A program made the position numbers and the translations under genes. A DNA stretch of 5,313 bases from positions 13,690-19,002 of the forward strand of contig JAQVBP010000042.1 of assembly GCA_028690255.1 (NCBI GenBank). The letters run 5' to 3'. Numbering within the stretch: the stretch's first letter is position 1; each line of letters opens with the position of its first letter. The DNA comes from Methanosarcinaceae archaeon (GTDB lineage: Archaea; Halobacteriota; Methanosarcinia; Methanosarcinales; Methanosarcinaceae). The notes under the pieces were generated by a model. It was given only the letters and a program-made list of their open reading frames with translations. It was not told the DNA's origin and searched no databases. Below are positions 5,244 through 5,313 of this stretch, in pieces.

Positions 5244-5313
5244 TTCTGTAAATCCTTCTGTAAATCCTTCTGTAAATCCTTCTGTAAATCCTTCTGTAAA
5301 TCCTTCTGTAAAT
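5244..5313. repeat. 12-base tandem repeat running off the right edge (at least 5.8 units)
   Basis: Perfect units TTCTGTAAATCC start at 5244, 5256, 5268, 5280 and 5292, with a 10-base partial at 5304-5313 where the window ends, so the full array length is unknown. The unit is a multiple of three and several frames are open through it: plus frame FCKS repeated, minus frames DLQK or GFTE repeated. A plus-strand ATG at 5205 is in frame with the FCKS reading, with GAGAGG 11 bases upstream, but the product resembles nothing I know. A non-coding slippage repeat is the simpler reading. Confidence 0.95.

Noticed and set aside
5133..5313. Minus-strand C-terminal ends of a gene entering from the right edge (DLQK or GFTE repeat frames)
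   Set aside because: Two different frames are open at once and neither resembles a known protein. With a 12-base repeat, open frames are expected by chance, so no coding call is made.

Overview
The window is a cobalamin (vitamin B12) corrin-ring gene cluster, all on the minus strand. Reading right to left in the direction of transcription, the order is cbiT, cbiL, cbiF, cbiG (N-terminal part), cbiG (C-terminal part), cbiH and cbiC. A stand-alone CbiT, the presence of CbiG, and Cbi-type rather than Cob-type family members indicate the anaerobic (early cobalt insertion) route. The AT-rich gaps with TATA-like boxes, ribosome sites such as GTGAGG and GGAG, and the protein sequences point to a methanogenic archaeon, most likely Methanosarcina or a close relative. 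That taxon assignment is inference from protein and intergenic style, not from a marker gene.

Layout: positions 1-64 hold a T-rich (minus strand) tandem repeat that probably ends the operon. Positions 65-3399 hold the compact part: cbiC, cbiH and cbiG-C overlap one another, and cbiF and cbiG-N overlap by 4 bases. These two overlapping groups are separated only by a 196-base gap (1915-2110), which is almost entirely filled by a 22-base tandem repeat and cuts the CbiG function into two genes. cbiL (3409-4017) precedes cbiF by 9 bases. A 377-base AT-rich gap (4018-4394) with a TATA-like box and two sets of direct repeats separates cbiL from cbiT, so cbiL probably has its own promoter. Positions 4971-5313 hold the cbiT leader with TATA-like boxes, then a 12-base tandem repeat running off the right edge.

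Pathway: CbiL methylates C20 of cobalt-precorrin-2. CbiH methylates C17 and contracts the ring. CbiF methylates C11. CbiG opens the lactone and releases acetaldehyde. CbiT methylates C15 and decarboxylates the C12 acetate. CbiC moves the C11 methyl to C12, giving cobyrinic acid. The C1 methylase (CbiD), C6 reductase (CbiJ), C5 methylase (CbiE) and amidase (CbiA) are not in the window.

I found no new multi-gene system. The points most worth a second look are the split cbiG with its intervening repeat array, a valine in CbiC where the family's catalytic histidine is expected, a different short tandem repeat in every sizeable gap, and a possible regulatory cluster upstream of cbiL.
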